Origin: Acidobacteriaceae bacterium
GTDB taxonomy: Bacteria; Acidobacteriota; Terriglobia; Terriglobales; Acidobacteriaceae
DNA length: 47,720 bases
NCBI GenBank assembly: GCA_025350325.1
Contig: JANXYB010000038.1
Coordinates: forward strand, 1 to 47,720
Reading direction: 5' to 3'
The notes under the pieces were generated by a model. The model saw only the letters and a list, made by a program, of their open reading frames with translations, had not been told where the DNA came from and made no database searches. Both the position numbers and the translations under genes were made by a program. This document shows positions 9,675 through 19,428 of the stretch, in pieces (position 1 is the first letter of the stretch; each line of letters opens with the position of its first letter).

Positions 9675-12600
9675 ATGAACGTTGCCTTGACCGGCTGTGC
9701 GGACAATCGCAAGCCTTCGGTTGGCGAGCGTCGGCAATATAGCCGCAGCCGCGACAAATGGATTGTGGCGCTGGCGGGGCTGATGCTGACGTGCGCATCT
9801 TTAACAATGGGTCAGACGGCAATCGGACCTATTCAGGCTGCGAACGTTCCCCCTCGGGTCAAGCAGGCAAGAAATTTTCTGGCACAGCGCGGTTGGGGCG
9901 CCGGTCATGCGGGCGCACAGAGGATGGGGCGAGGTCGAGCCGCAACTGCGACCATAGGGCGTGATGCCGCAATAACAACTAATCTGAGAACGACCCACGA
10001 CGCGACAACAGCGACGGCAAGCTGGCAGCCTTTGGGCCCAGCCGCAGTGACAACTGCAAGCTATGGATCGGTGACGGGGCGTGTCTCTTCGATTGCTTTT
10101 GATCCCGCAGACGCTACCGGCAATCGCATCTACCTGGGAACGACGGGCGGCGGCGTGTGGGTGTCGCAGAATGCCGCAACTGGTGACCTAGCAACCGTTC
10201 GGTTCGCGCCTCTTACTGATCGGATTGCGGCACTAGCCGGCGCGCGGGATAGCTCCATCAGCATCGGCGCCATTACCGTACAGCCGGGCACGGGCGTAAT
10301 CCTCGCGGGGACAGGCGACCCGAATGACGCGCTCGACTCATATTATGGCGCGGGCATTCTGCGTTCGGAGGACGGGGGCAATTCGTGGGCGTTAATCTCT
10401 ACGACCTCGGATAAAACCCTGGCATTTACCGGCGAAGGTTTTGCAGGGTTTGCGTGGAGCACTATCAATCCGCAATTGGTGGTGGCTGCCGTGTCGCAGG
10501 CGTTCGAGGGGGTGCTGGTCAATGCGGTACGATCCGGCGTCAGTTATGAGGGCCTGTACTATTCGATTGACAGCGGAAAAAGCTGGTCGCTCGCGCGCAT
10601 CAGTGATGGCTCGGGCGGAGATGTGCAGGGCGAAAACTTATTGTTTGCCGCGCCAGACGGCAATGCGGCGACCTCGGTGGTGTGGAATCCGGTACGGCAT
10701 TTATTCATCGCCGCGGTGCGCTACCACGGGTATTACCAATCTTTAGACGGTGTGACGTGGACGCGCATACCGGCGCAGCCTGGCGTGAATTTGACGACGC
10801 GTCTTTGCCCTACGAATGCGGGCGCCACCGGTTCGGTGGCCTGCCCGATATTTCGTGGAACTTTGGCGGTGAACCCGTTTACCGGCGACACCTTTGCCTG
10901 GAGCATTGACCAGAATAATCAGGACCAGGGGATCTGGCAGGACGCGTGTGCGATCAGCGGCGGCGCATGCAGCAGTCAAATCATAAATTTTTCGAAGCGA
11001 TGGAGCACGACGAAGCTAGAGAGCAACACTGCACAGGGAGCGGCGACAATTGCCAACGGCGACTACGATCTTGCTCTGTCCGCAGTGCCGTCGGGCCAGG
11101 ACACGCTGCTGCTGGCGGGCGCTACCGATCTGTGGAAGTGCAGTCTGGCCACCAGTTGCGCCTGGCGCGATACCACTAATGCCAATTCATGTATGAGTGC
11201 GCAGGTAGCTCCGTATCAGCATGCGCTGGCGTGGAATCCGTGGAATCCCCTGGAAATTTTTGTAGGCAACGACAGCGGCTTGTGGCGCTCGACGGATGCC
11301 CTCGGCGAAACCGGACCAGCGTGTGCAGCGACGGACGCGGCACATTTTCAAAACTTGAATGGCGGACTTGGATCTCTGGCCGAAGTAGTAAGCATGTCGC
11401 AGGTCGTCAGCTCTCCCTACACGATGATCGTCGGGTTGGGCGCGAATGGAACCGCAGGCGTCAAAAGCACTTCAACCCTGACGGAGAACTGGCCGCAAAT
11501 ACTTGGCGGGGAGGGCGGGCCAGTTGCGATCGATCCCTTGAATCCATCGAACTGGTATGTAAACAATCAGGCAGGCGTCTCCATTCATCGGTGCGCGCAG
11601 ACAGGTGACTGCACGCCCAACGGATTCGGTGTAACCCCGCTGATCGGTGACGCCGACGTTGGCGGCGATGGTTACACCATGACCGCGCCTGCGCCGTTTA
11701 TCGTCGACACACTCGACCCGACACAACTGCTTGTAGGAACGTGCCGGGTGTGGCGCGGCAAGACCGATGGGACCGCATGGAACAATGCGAACGCCATCAG
11801 CCCCATGCTTTACGGCATCACAGGCAATGCGTACTGCAACGGAGATGCGCTGATCCGCACCATGGGCGCGCTACCGCTGCTGGGCGGCGGCGAAGTGATC
11901 TATGTAGGCATGAACGGCCCTGCGGACGGCGGCGCAAACCTGGCCGGTCATGTTTTAAAAGGCACGTACAATCCGCAGAATGCAAGCATGCCCGTGTGGC
12001 AGGATCTGACGCTCAACCCGGTGACGAACGATTCACAGGGGATGAATTATTACGGCCTAGACATCTCGAGCATCTTTGTCGATCCGCACGATGCGACCGG
12101 TAATACGGTCTACGTGACCATAGAAGGGATTGCCAATCCGCTGCAAGATGTGGGCGTCGCTTATCGATCAATTGATGGTGGTGCACACTGGACTTACATC
12201 GCGTCCAATTTGACAGGTTCCCCGGCCAATAGCCTGGTGATCGATCCGCTCGACGCGAACACCGCTTACATCGCGACTGATGTAGGCGTTTTCGCGACGC
12301 GGCGAGTTGCAACCTGCGGCAACCCAGCATCGAATTGCTGGGCAGCGTACGGCACAGGCCTGCCCCAAGCCCCTGTGGTTCAGTTGAGCGCAGCCGCAAC
12401 GACGGCATTGCCGAACGTGCTCGCCGCCGCGACGTATGGGCGCGGGGTATGGCAGATTCCCATGTTTACCTCGGGTCTGCAGATCACGACAGCCGCGATT
12501 TCACCCGCCGCGTTGACGTTTGCGAGCCAGCCGCAGGGAACGGCGAGCACTCCCCAAGCCGTGACGATAACCAATACTGGCGGCATCGCGCTTGGCATAA

Positions 12601-14870
12601 CCGGCATACAGCCAAGCGCCGACTTCAGCGAGACCGACGACTGCTTGCTTGCTGCTGTGAATACAAACGCGTATTGCACGATGCAAGTAACTTTTTCGCC
12701 AACGGCGATGGGCGACCGGCAGGGACAGTTCATTATTAATGGCAATGTAGCGGGCGGCCAGATCACAGTTGCGCTCGATGGGACGGGTACTGCCGCTCCG
12801 GTTGTAAACCTCAGGCCCGGTACGTTGAGCTTCGGATTGGTCGAAGTGGGTAAGACGTCAGCCGCATCGCAGATCACGGCGGAAAACGGGACCCTGACAG
12901 CCAGCCCAATTACAAGCTTGACGGTGTCGCTGCCGTTCGTGCTGGCAAGCAACGAATGTGGCACTTCACTGGCCGCCAAGAGCAATTGCGCATTGAGCAT
13001 TGAGTTTGCGCCAACGCAGGTGGGGCACTTTAGTTCCACGCTCACTCTCATCGATGGTGCAGGGACGCAGACAGTAGCGTTGACCGGCATCGGTGGCGCG
13101 GCGCCGACGGATACGCTGGCACCTGCTGCTTTGAGTTTTCCGGGGACGGGAACGGGACAATTGTCCACAGCGCAGAATATTGCGCTGACCAACGACGGCG
13201 ATGTTCCGCTGGAAAATATTAGTGCTGCCGTGAGCCCAGGCTTCCAAGTCTCGAACAATTGCGGAACGCAGTTGGCAGCTCGTTCAAATTGCTCAATCAT
13301 CGTCGTCTTTGCACCGACGCAAACAGGCAGCCAGACGGGCAAGCTGACGATCACAGACGCCCTGCTCACGCAGGTTGTCCCGCTCTCTGGAATCGGGCTG
13401 CTGCCGCCGGTGCTTGCGGTCAGTCCAAGTTTGTTAAGCTTTTCTGCGCAGCCAACGGGGACGGCCAGCGCACCGGTCACGTTAACCGTAAGCAACACGG
13501 GCGGCGCGCCGATGGCCAACGTGGGGTTCCAGATTGCCGGGCAGTCCGCAGCCCGATTTTCAGTGGGCACAACTACCTGCGGCGCGATATTGACCAGCGG
13601 CAGCAACTGCACGGTGCAGGTAATCTTCACGCCCATCGCTGCAGGCGGAAACGCCGCCACACTGACCATCACTTCATCGACCTTCGGTGTGGCGGCGATA
13701 CAGGTTCCGCTGAGCGGCGCGGGCCAGGTTGCGTCCGGAATAAACGTCAACCCAGGACAGATGTTTTTCAATGCAGCGACGATCGGTCAGGTAAGCGCAG
13801 CGCAGGTAGCCACCGTGACCAATACGAGCAATGGGACGGCGACCGGGATCGCGCTCGTGTTCTCGACGCCATTCAGCCTTATACAAAACACCTGCGGGGC
13901 AAGCCTAGGTGCGGGGGCAACCTGCACCGCAGGAGTCGTCTTCACTCCCACGGCGAACGGCGTCGTGACGGGATCGCTTGCCATCGCGTCCGCATTGTCT
14001 GTCAACCCGGCGACAGTTCTACTGACTGGCACCGGGGGCGCCGCAGGATCGATTCAACTGCAACCTGCGTTTTTGAACTTTGCAACCACGGGTATCGGAG
14101 CGGTCAGCGGCACGCAGGCTGTGACAGTGACGAATTCGAGCGCCACGGCGAGCCTTACCGATCTCTCTCTTGCGGCTTCGAGTGGGTTTGTGCTGACCAG
14201 CACCACGTGTCAGCCGACACTTGCGTCGGGGGCCAGTTGCACGGCGGCGATAGCGTTTGCCCCGACTGTCGCAGGTCAAGCGAGCGGCACGCTGACAGTC
14301 GCAAGCAGCATGTTGGCGAAAAGCGCGCAAGTGACGCTCGGCGGTATGGGCCTGGATTTCACTGCGACGGTGCTTGGCGGCACGAACCAGACAGTTACGA
14401 GTGGCCAGACAGCGCTCTATGTCGTGGCACTGGCTCCCCTGGGCGGCTCGGCGGCAACATTCACATTGCAATGCGGCACGCTGCCGGCACATGCCATTTG
14501 CTCGTTCAACCCAAGCACCGTTGCGGTGGCAGCGAACTTAACCAGTAATGTAACGGTGCAGATCGCGACAGGGCAGACTGCAACGTCCGCGCGATTAAGT
14601 CGGGTAGCAGGGTGGCGCATCGCTCCGTTAGCTTGTGGGCTGGTGCTGCTGCCGCTGCTCCGGCGTAAGCGAAGGCGCGCTTTACTGATGGTGGTGATAG
14701 CAATGATTTTGGGCGGGATGACGAGTTGCGCCGGTGCGGGCGGTGGGTCGGGCAGCAGCACGCCTCCACCCGGGGCTAGCAATACGCCAGCGGGAACGTA
14801 TTCGATTCCTGTGACGATCACCGCAAGTGGCGTATCGCACAAGCTTACTTTGTCAATGACTGTGGATTAA
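9675..14870 (+). CDS. Giant exported protein: BNR/sortilin-like repeats plus six HYDIN-type Ig repeats
   Basis: This 1731-residue secreted protein has no evident catalytic site. After a polar N-terminus there is a hydrophobic signal segment (WIVALAGLMLTCASLTMG). Residues up to about 930 form a beta-propeller-like region with Asp-box motifs (SEDGGNSW, SIDSGKSW, SIDGGAHW) as in BNR/sortilin repeats. From about residue 935 to 1555 I count six Ig-like repeats of about 100 residues of the choice-of-anchor-D/HYDIN type, each with an N-G-type core and a Cys pair (for example ECGTSLAAKSNC). The tail has two hydrophobic stretches split by RRKRRR, then SCAGAGGGSGS and a last beta domain ending LTLSMTVD. 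The ATG follows GGGAAAG. It is probably a cell-surface or adhesive protein; the function is unknown. Confidence 0.85.
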   Translation: MNVALTGCADNRKPSVGERRQYSRSRDKWIVALAGLMLTCASLTMGQTAIGPIQAANVPPRVKQARNFLAQRGWGAGHAGAQRMGRGRAATATIGRDAAITTNLRTTHDATTATASWQPLGPAAVTTASYGSVTGRVSSIAFDPADATGNRIYLGTTGGGVWVSQNAATGDLATVRFAPLTDRIAALAGARDSSISIGAITVQPGTGVILAGTGDPNDALDSYYGAGILRSEDGGNSWALISTTSDKTLAFTGEGFAGFAWSTINPQLVVAAVSQAFEGVLVNAVRSGVSYEGLYYSIDSGKSWSLARISDGSGGDVQGENLLFAAPDGNAATSVVWNPVRHLFIAAVRYHGYYQSLDGVTWTRIPAQPGVNLTTRLCPTNAGATGSVACPIFRGTLAVNPFTGDTFAWSIDQNNQDQGIWQDACAISGGACSSQIINFSKRWSTTKLESNTAQGAATIANGDYDLALSAVPSGQDTLLLAGATDLWKCSLATSCAWRDTTNANSCMSAQVAPYQHALAWNPWNPLEIFVGNDSGLWRSTDALGETGPACAATDAAHFQNLNGGLGSLAEVVSMSQVVSSPYTMIVGLGANGTAGVKSTSTLTENWPQILGGEGGPVAIDPLNPSNWYVNNQAGVSIHRCAQTGDCTPNGFGVTPLIGDADVGGDGYTMTAPAPFIVDTLDPTQLLVGTCRVWRGKTDGTAWNNANAISPMLYGITGNAYCNGDALIRTMGALPLLGGGEVIYVGMNGPADGGANLAGHVLKGTYNPQNASMPVWQDLTLNPVTNDSQGMNYYGLDISSIFVDPHDATGNTVYVTIEGIANPLQDVGVAYRSIDGGAHWTYIASNLTGSPANSLVIDPLDANTAYIATDVGVFATRRVATCGNPASNCWAAYGTGLPQAPVVQLSAAATTALPNVLAAATYGRGVWQIPMFTSGLQITTAAISPAALTFASQPQGTASTPQAVTITNTGGIALGITGIQPSADFSETDDCLLAAVNTNAYCTMQVTFSPTAMGDRQGQFIINGNVAGGQITVALDGTGTAAPVVNLRPGTLSFGLVEVGKTSAASQITAENGTLTASPITSLTVSLPFVLASNECGTSLAAKSNCALSIEFAPTQVGHFSSTLTLIDGAGTQTVALTGIGGAAPTDTLAPAALSFPGTGTGQLSTAQNIALTNDGDVPLENISAAVSPGFQVSNNCGTQLAARSNCSIIVVFAPTQTGSQTGKLTITDALLTQVVPLSGIGLLPPVLAVSPSLLSFSAQPTGTASAPVTLTVSNTGGAPMANVGFQIAGQSAARFSVGTTTCGAILTSGSNCTVQVIFTPIAAGGNAATLTITSSTFGVAAIQVPLSGAGQVASGINVNPGQMFFNAATIGQVSAAQVATVTNTSNGTATGIALVFSTPFSLIQNTCGASLGAGATCTAGVVFTPTANGVVTGSLAIASALSVNPATVLLTGTGGAAGSIQLQPAFLNFATTGIGAVSGTQAVTVTNSSATASLTDLSLAASSGFVLTSTTCQPTLASGASCTAAIAFAPTVAGQASGTLTVASSMLAKSAQVTLGGMGLDFTATVLGGTNQTVTSGQTALYVVALAPLGGSAATFTLQCGTLPAHAICSFNPSTVAVAANLTSNVTVQIATGQTATSARLSRVAGWRIAPLACGLVLLPLLRRKRRRALLMVVIAMILGGMTSCAGAGGGSGSSTPPPGASNTPAGTYSIPVTITASGVSHKLTLSMTVD

Positions 14871-15148
14871 GGCGGTTTCGGAATATGTAGAGCTTTTTGA
14901 CTTGGCCGAGGGTGGCCTTTCTTGATTGAAAGTCACGTGAGTGCGTGGTCTTGGTCTACATCGATTCCGAAACTGTCATAGCGGCAGAAACGGCGGCAGA
15001 AAGGCTTTCAATTCATTTTCTCGCGGCGTCAAACTGGTAGAAGAGGCAAAGTACGACGGGCTATACTTTACTGCAAGGTTTCGGCCAAGCGAGGCTTCTA
15101 AAGCCGTAAATTCAAGCGAAATTCGACGTGCCAGACGGGGATTGAAGA

Positions 15149-15460
15149 ATGACAGCGAAAGTTAATCCGGACGATGTGCATCGCGTGGCCGAGTTGGCGC
15201 ACCTTGAACTTACGCCGCAGGAAGCGCAAGGCATGCTGCACGATTTGAACGCAATTCTCGATCATGTGGCGCAGCTCAGCGAGCTAGATACGACCGGGGT
15301 GACGCCACTAGCGCAAATGAGTGAACTGGAAGGCGCAGGCGGTGCAGCCTCTTTGCGACCAGACGTAGTTTTGCCGTCGCTTGATCGCGCCGCGGTGATG
15401 TCCGCCGCTCCCGAGACCGATCGGGTCTTCTTCAAAGTGCCCAAAGTGATCGAGCGATAG
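15149..15460 (+). CDS. gatC: Aspartyl/glutamyl-tRNA amidotransferase subunit C
   Basis: GatC is the small helper subunit of the tRNA-dependent amidotransferase that converts Glu-tRNA(Gln) or Asp-tRNA(Asn) to the amidated forms. The 103-residue product shows the family pattern: an N-terminal helix VNPDDVHRVAELAHLELT, then LNAILDHVAQLSELDTTGV and the C-terminal FFKVPKVIE. The ATG follows GGGATTGAAG. gatA comes 82 bases later. There is no gatB in the window, so that subunit must be encoded elsewhere if the complex is GatCAB. Confidence 0.95.
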   Translation: MTAKVNPDDVHRVAELAHLELTPQEAQGMLHDLNAILDHVAQLSELDTTGVTPLAQMSELEGAGGAASLRPDVVLPSLDRAAVMSAAPETDRVFFKVPKVIER

Positions 15461-15542
15461 GCACTGCGTCAGGCTGCGCGAAGCCGGCATACGCGGCCGA
15501 ATTTGAGTATCCAGCAAATAAAGGAAAGCAAAGGAAACGCGA

Positions 15543-17009
15543 TTGCCCAGCGAAACCAAAATAGCCCAGAGCTACGTTGAGAAGCCCAAAACCTTAGCCG
15601 ATTTGCGCGCCGGCATCTCAAGGGGCAGTGTGAAAGCGGCCGATCTTGCGGCCAGCTACTACGACCGCATTGATCAGGCGAATCCGCGACTTAACGTGTA
15701 TCTCAGCCTCACCCAAGAGCGCGCGATGGAGCAGGCCACGCGGGTCGACACGGCTGCGGCTAAGGGCGATCCATTGGGACCGCTGGCGGGCATTCCTGTT
15801 GGCATAAAAGATGTACTGGTGATGCAGGGAGCGCCGACAACCGCCGGCTCGAAAATTCTCAAAGGATATCGGCCGCCTTACGACGCTACTGCGGTGCGCA
15901 AACTCGATGCGGCGGGTGCGGTGTTATTGGGCAAGATTAACTGCGACGAGTTTGCCATGGGCTCATCGAACGAGAATTCAGCCTATGGGCCGGTGCGCAA
16001 TCCAGTAGATACAGAGCGGGTGCCGGGCGGATCAAGCGGCGGTTCAGCGGCGGCGGTTGCAGCCAACATGGCAGTGGCGACGCTCGGCTCCGACACCGGC
16101 GGATCGATTCGACAACCAGCCAGCTTCTGCGGCGTCGTGGGCGTGTTGCCTACGTATGGGCGCGTATCGCGCTACGGATTGATTGCGTTTGCGTCTTCGC
16201 TCGATCGTGTCGGGCCGTTTGCGGCGAATGTGCGCGATGCTGCCACGATGCTGGGCGTAATCGCGGGCCACGATCCAAAAGACGCGACAAGCTCGCCGGC
16301 CCCGGTGCCGGACTATGCAACTGAGAGCGATAAGCCGGCGGAGGGGCTGCGCATCGGCGTCCCTGCAGAGTACTTCGGAGAGGGACTGGACCCGGAAGTA
16401 CGCGCTTGTATCGAGGGCGGTATTCAAGCATTGGAGACGGCCGGTTGCACGGTGAAACCGGTCTCGCTGCCGCACACCCGCTACGCCATTCCCACCTATT
16501 ATTTGGTGGCCACGGCGGAGGCGAGTGCCAATCTGGCGCGCTTTGATGGCGTTCGCTACGGCTATCGTTCGCCGGCTTCAGACACGCTTTCTGCGATGTA
16601 CAGCCATTCACGCGATGAGGGATTCGGCGCAGAGGTAAAGCGGCGCATTCTGCTGGGGACGTATGCACTGAGCGCGGGCTACTACGATGCCTACTACCTC
16701 AAGGCACAACAAGTACGGCGGCTGCTGGCCGAGGAGTTCTTGCGCGCCTTCGCTAAGGTGGATGCGATTGTGACGCCGACCGCGCCGACGCCGGCGTTCA
16801 AGCTGGGCGAAAAATCTGGCGATCCGCTGGCCATGTATCTCGCAGATATCTATACGGTGACTGCAAGTCTGGCGGGAATCTGCGGCGTGACGGTGCCGTG
16901 CGGCGTCACCAAGGCCGGGTTGCCGGTCGGGATGCAGGTGCTGGCTGCGCATTTGAATGAGAGCACGGCGTTTCGCGTCGCGCGAGCAGTGGAGGCGGCG
17001 CAGGGTTAG
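15543..17009 (+). CDS. gatA: Aspartyl/glutamyl-tRNA amidotransferase subunit A
   Basis: GatA is the amidase subunit that releases ammonia from glutamine for the tRNA amidotransferase. The amidase-signature catalytic triad can be placed: Lys89 (GIKDV), cis-Ser164 (PGGSSGGS) and nucleophile Ser188 (GSDTGGS); the spacing of 75 and 24 residues matches characterised GatA enzymes. The length of 488 residues is normal. The start is a TTG behind an AAAGGAAA site, and no ATG lies nearby in frame. It follows gatC in the same direction and is followed after 12 bases by an exported unknown, so the three may be one transcript. Confidence 0.96.
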   Translation: MPSETKIAQSYVEKPKTLADLRAGISRGSVKAADLAASYYDRIDQANPRLNVYLSLTQERAMEQATRVDTAAAKGDPLGPLAGIPVGIKDVLVMQGAPTTAGSKILKGYRPPYDATAVRKLDAAGAVLLGKINCDEFAMGSSNENSAYGPVRNPVDTERVPGGSSGGSAAAVAANMAVATLGSDTGGSIRQPASFCGVVGVLPTYGRVSRYGLIAFASSLDRVGPFAANVRDAATMLGVIAGHDPKDATSSPAPVPDYATESDKPAEGLRIGVPAEYFGEGLDPEVRACIEGGIQALETAGCTVKPVSLPHTRYAIPTYYLVATAEASANLARFDGVRYGYRSPASDTLSAMYSHSRDEGFGAEVKRRILLGTYALSAGYYDAYYLKAQQVRRLLAEEFLRAFAKVDAIVTPTAPTPAFKLGEKSGDPLAMYLADIYTVTASLAGICGVTVPCGVTKAGLPVGMQVLAAHLNESTAFRVARAVEAAQG

Positions 17010-17021
17010 GAGCAAGCAAAT

Positions 17022-17747
17022 ATGCAAGGGGCCAGCAAGTTTGGCGAAATAGCTTTGGTGGTAGCTGCTCTGATTACGGGCGTGCCAGCGGTTCAGGCGA
17101 ATCCGCGTAAAGTGCACGTCGTTGGGTTGGGCGCGGTCAAGCGCGTTCCATATTCGAAGCTTGGCGACCCGGCAGGTGCGGCTACGGGTGAGAGCGCGCT
17201 CAAGATTCGCCCCCTGATCGTCGATGGGCAGGTGAAGGAGTGGACGGCCGGTGACGCACACGACGTGACAGATCGCAGCATGGTCGTGCGGCGAGCGCTG
17301 CGGCTCAACGACTCCTTGCCCGGAGAAAAGCAGACTGACAAGCATTGGGTGTGGCAGCGGGGCCCATGGCTGATGGTCGATCGCGTCACGGGTCATGTGC
17401 TCGCGCTTAAGTTACCGGACTATGACCCGGGTGTGAGCCAGGTGAGCTGGTTTCGCGACTATGGGGCGTATTGCGGCATAACGGCCAGCGGCAAAAGCCT
17501 CTATGCCGTGGTTGCGCAACTAACTGTTCGCAAACCGGTGCTCGCAAAAAAACTCGAAGGCATCGATCTGGAGACTCGTCAACAGCCTGTGTGTGGGCCG
17601 CCCGAGTGGCAGCGCGAGCCGCTGCGGGCGACATTTTATCCAACGGGAAAAGATGCCGTCAGCTTCGACGTCATCGCCGGATCGGCGGTGCTGGTCGAGG
17701 AGACGGGCGACGAGGCAGTCGTGCCGGACGCGGCGAAAACAAATTAA
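17022..17747 (+). CDS. Exported protein of unknown function downstream of gatA
   Basis: I do not recognise a family. The 241-residue product starts with a signal peptide (about residues 1-26, cleavage probably after VQA). The mature part is beta-rich, with the stretches RPLIVDGQVKEWTAGDAHDV and WFRDYGAYCGITASGKSLYA, and two cysteines near residues 149 and 192 that could form a disulfide. An AGGAG site precedes the ATG. It is 12 bases after gatA and 163 bases before the FmdE-like gene. A periplasmic role is likely from the signal; nothing ties it to tRNA amidation beyond position. Confidence 0.75.
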   Translation: MQGASKFGEIALVVAALITGVPAVQANPRKVHVVGLGAVKRVPYSKLGDPAGAATGESALKIRPLIVDGQVKEWTAGDAHDVTDRSMVVRRALRLNDSLPGEKQTDKHWVWQRGPWLMVDRVTGHVLALKLPDYDPGVSQVSWFRDYGAYCGITASGKSLYAVVAQLTVRKPVLAKKLEGIDLETRQQPVCGPPEWQREPLRATFYPTGKDAVSFDVIAGSAVLVEETGDEAVVPDAAKTN

Positions 17748-17910
17748 GGTGCCGTTGCAATAGAACAAATGCGCTCGTGCGATTATGGCCAGAATGACAT
17801 AGCGCGCATCCGATTCGCCAACAACCCGGCAAGCTTTCAATTGCGCGTCGCATTGCCCACGCCCTCGCCGATTGCGATACGCTCACAAGAGCGACTTGGC
17901 GAGGTCATGC

Positions 17911-18498
17911 ATGGAAACGATAGACGAGTTACTAATCAAGGCGGAGACTGTGCATGGGCATCTGTGCGCAGGACAGATTCTCGGCGTGCGCATGGCATTG
18001 CTGGGGCTGGAGCGGCTCGGCATTGCCGACCCCCGTGGGGCGGATCGCAAACGCCTGGTGACGTTTGTCGAAATAGATCGCTGCGCCACCGACGCCATCG
18101 GCATGGTTACGGGCTGCCGCCTGGGCAAGAGGACGTTGAAGTTTCGCGACTGGGGCAAGATGGCGGCCACGTTTGTCGATCTGGCGTCGGGGCATGGGGT
18201 ACGAGTTGTGGCGCTTGAGAATTCCCGCGATCTGGCGCGCGATCTCTATCCGCACATCGAGAACAAGAGCCAGCAGCAGATGCAGGCATATCGAGAATTG
18301 TCGGACGCGCAGCTATTCCGCGAATACAAGGTTAAAGTGCAAGTCGAACCGTCGGAGTTGCCGGGCTACAAGTCCGAACGCATCGTCTGCGCGCGCTGCG
18401 GGGAAGGCGTGAATTTCGGGCGGTACGAAGATGTAGGGGGAGTGCGTCTATGTGTCAGTTGCGCGCAGACGGAGCTGTGCTATTGGTGTCCAGAATGA
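17911..18498 (+). CDS. FmdE-like protein with C-terminal zinc ribbon
   Basis: The 195-residue protein matches the FmdE domain named after subunit E of archaeal formylmethanofuran dehydrogenase, which also occurs in bacteria in poorly understood roles. The N-terminal motif VHGHLCAGQILGVRMA (His15, His17, Cys19) and the later Cys58 and Cys69 (RCATDAIGMVTGC) are typical metal-binding residues of the family. The C-terminus is a zinc ribbon with CARC at 160-163 and CVSC at 181-184, plus another Cys pair, Cys190 and Cys193, near the end. I prefer the ATG at 17911 (site GAGGT) over a TTG at 17872. There are no other formylmethanofuran genes around it, so the substrate is unknown. Confidence 0.85.
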   Translation: METIDELLIKAETVHGHLCAGQILGVRMALLGLERLGIADPRGADRKRLVTFVEIDRCATDAIGMVTGCRLGKRTLKFRDWGKMAATFVDLASGHGVRVVALENSRDLARDLYPHIENKSQQQMQAYRELSDAQLFREYKVKVQVEPSELPGYKSERIVCARCGEGVNFGRYEDVGGVRLCVSCAQTELCYWCPE

Positions 18499-18935
18499 GG
18501 GAGCGGGGATCTACCAGAGGGTCAATGAAAACTGTTCATCGCCCAGACCGACAGATGCGCTGGCCTATCTTTGGTCGTTCGCGCCTTGACACGCTCCCGG
18601 CTGCGCATTTCTTATCGTTCTAGGCCTTCTTTTGAATACGGCTGGAGTGTGCGCTGTGAAATGCAGTGTGCCTTTCCGGTCAGGATTTCGTCGAGGAGAC
18701 CGTGTCGAACAGGAAGCAGACGGTAAGCTGGGTCACATGTTTGCGTGCGGGCAATGGGTTATAGTCCAGTTTGCCGGCGAAGCACGCGGGCCCTTCTTCC
18801 AGAGCCTGAGCCGGACGCTTAAAGAAGCCGGACCGTTCCCCGGAGACAAAACTTTTTTCAGGCGCCCCGGTACGTAGACAAGTGTGCCTGAGCCTTGCAC
18901 GGCGGCAGATTGTTGCGGCGAAAGGCGAGCAAAGG
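18499..18935 (+). other. 437-bp gap before yajC, no gene seen
   Basis: No convincing gene or RNA is visible. A TTGACA box at 18586-18591 lacks a good -10 at normal spacing. A TATAGT at 18762-18767 has a TTGCGT 15 bases upstream, which is short for a promoter. An 81-codon frame at 18632-18877 has no recognisable protein features and I leave it out. A promoter for yajC-secD-secF is expected here. Confidence 0.5.
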
Positions 18936-19262
18936 ATGACTGTGACGACGAGTTTCGCATTATGGGTGGCAGCGGCCGCCGGGGGTGGAAGCAGTATTCC
19001 GATGCTTCTACCTTTGTTGTTGATTCCAGTGTTGTACCTGGTCATGATCAAACCTCAGCAGAAGCGGCAGAAGCAGTGGCAAGAGATGCTGGGCAGCATC
19101 AAGGCCGGGGACCGGGTGACGACTTCCGGTGGCATTCGCGGCATCATCCTTTCCATCAAAGAAGACGTCATCATCATTCGAGTGGCACCCGATGGCATAA
19201 AGATGGAAGTGGTAAAGACAGCGATTGCCTCCGTGACCCAGGAAGGCGCATCCGCTTCCTGA
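18936..19262 (+). CDS. yajC: Preprotein translocase accessory subunit YajC
   Basis: YajC is the small single-pass partner of SecDF in the Sec translocon. The 108-residue product has a membrane helix at about residues 24-41 (LLPLLLIPVLYLVMI) followed at once by the family signature KPQQKRQKQWQEML and a soluble domain with GDRVTTSGGIRGII. I place the start at ATG 18936, behind GCGAAAGGCGAG; an upstream in-frame ATG at 18882 would add 18 residues with no homology. secD follows after 166 bases and secF after that, the usual order. Confidence 0.95.
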   Translation: MTVTTSFALWVAAAAGGGSSIPMLLPLLLIPVLYLVMIKPQQKRQKQWQEMLGSIKAGDRVTTSGGIRGIILSIKEDVIIIRVAPDGIKMEVVKTAIASVTQEGASAS

Positions 19263-19428
19263 GAGGGCCGGCGGCCAAGTTTTTGACTGACTTCAGTCGA
19301 GGGTCCGCTTTAGTCTTGTTCGTCCGCAGAAAACGGAAAAGTCGCACCGGTTGAGTGGATGGCAACACAATTAGTGATTGAACGGAAATTCAATAAGCGA
19401 CAGCGCTTTGACCTAGAGAATTGGAACA

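Noticed and set aside
12380..13771. Open frame of 463 codons opposite the HYDIN repeats
   Set aside because: It is antisense to the repeats, which have a repetitive GC-rich composition that leaves other frames open.
13259..14548. Open frame of 429 codons in another plus frame of the giant protein
   Set aside because: It overlaps the real frame throughout and reads as a Arg/Gly/His-rich shadow with no domain.
18632..18877. 81-codon frame upstream of yajC
   Set aside because: No ribosome-binding site and no recognisable composition; more likely part of the leader region.
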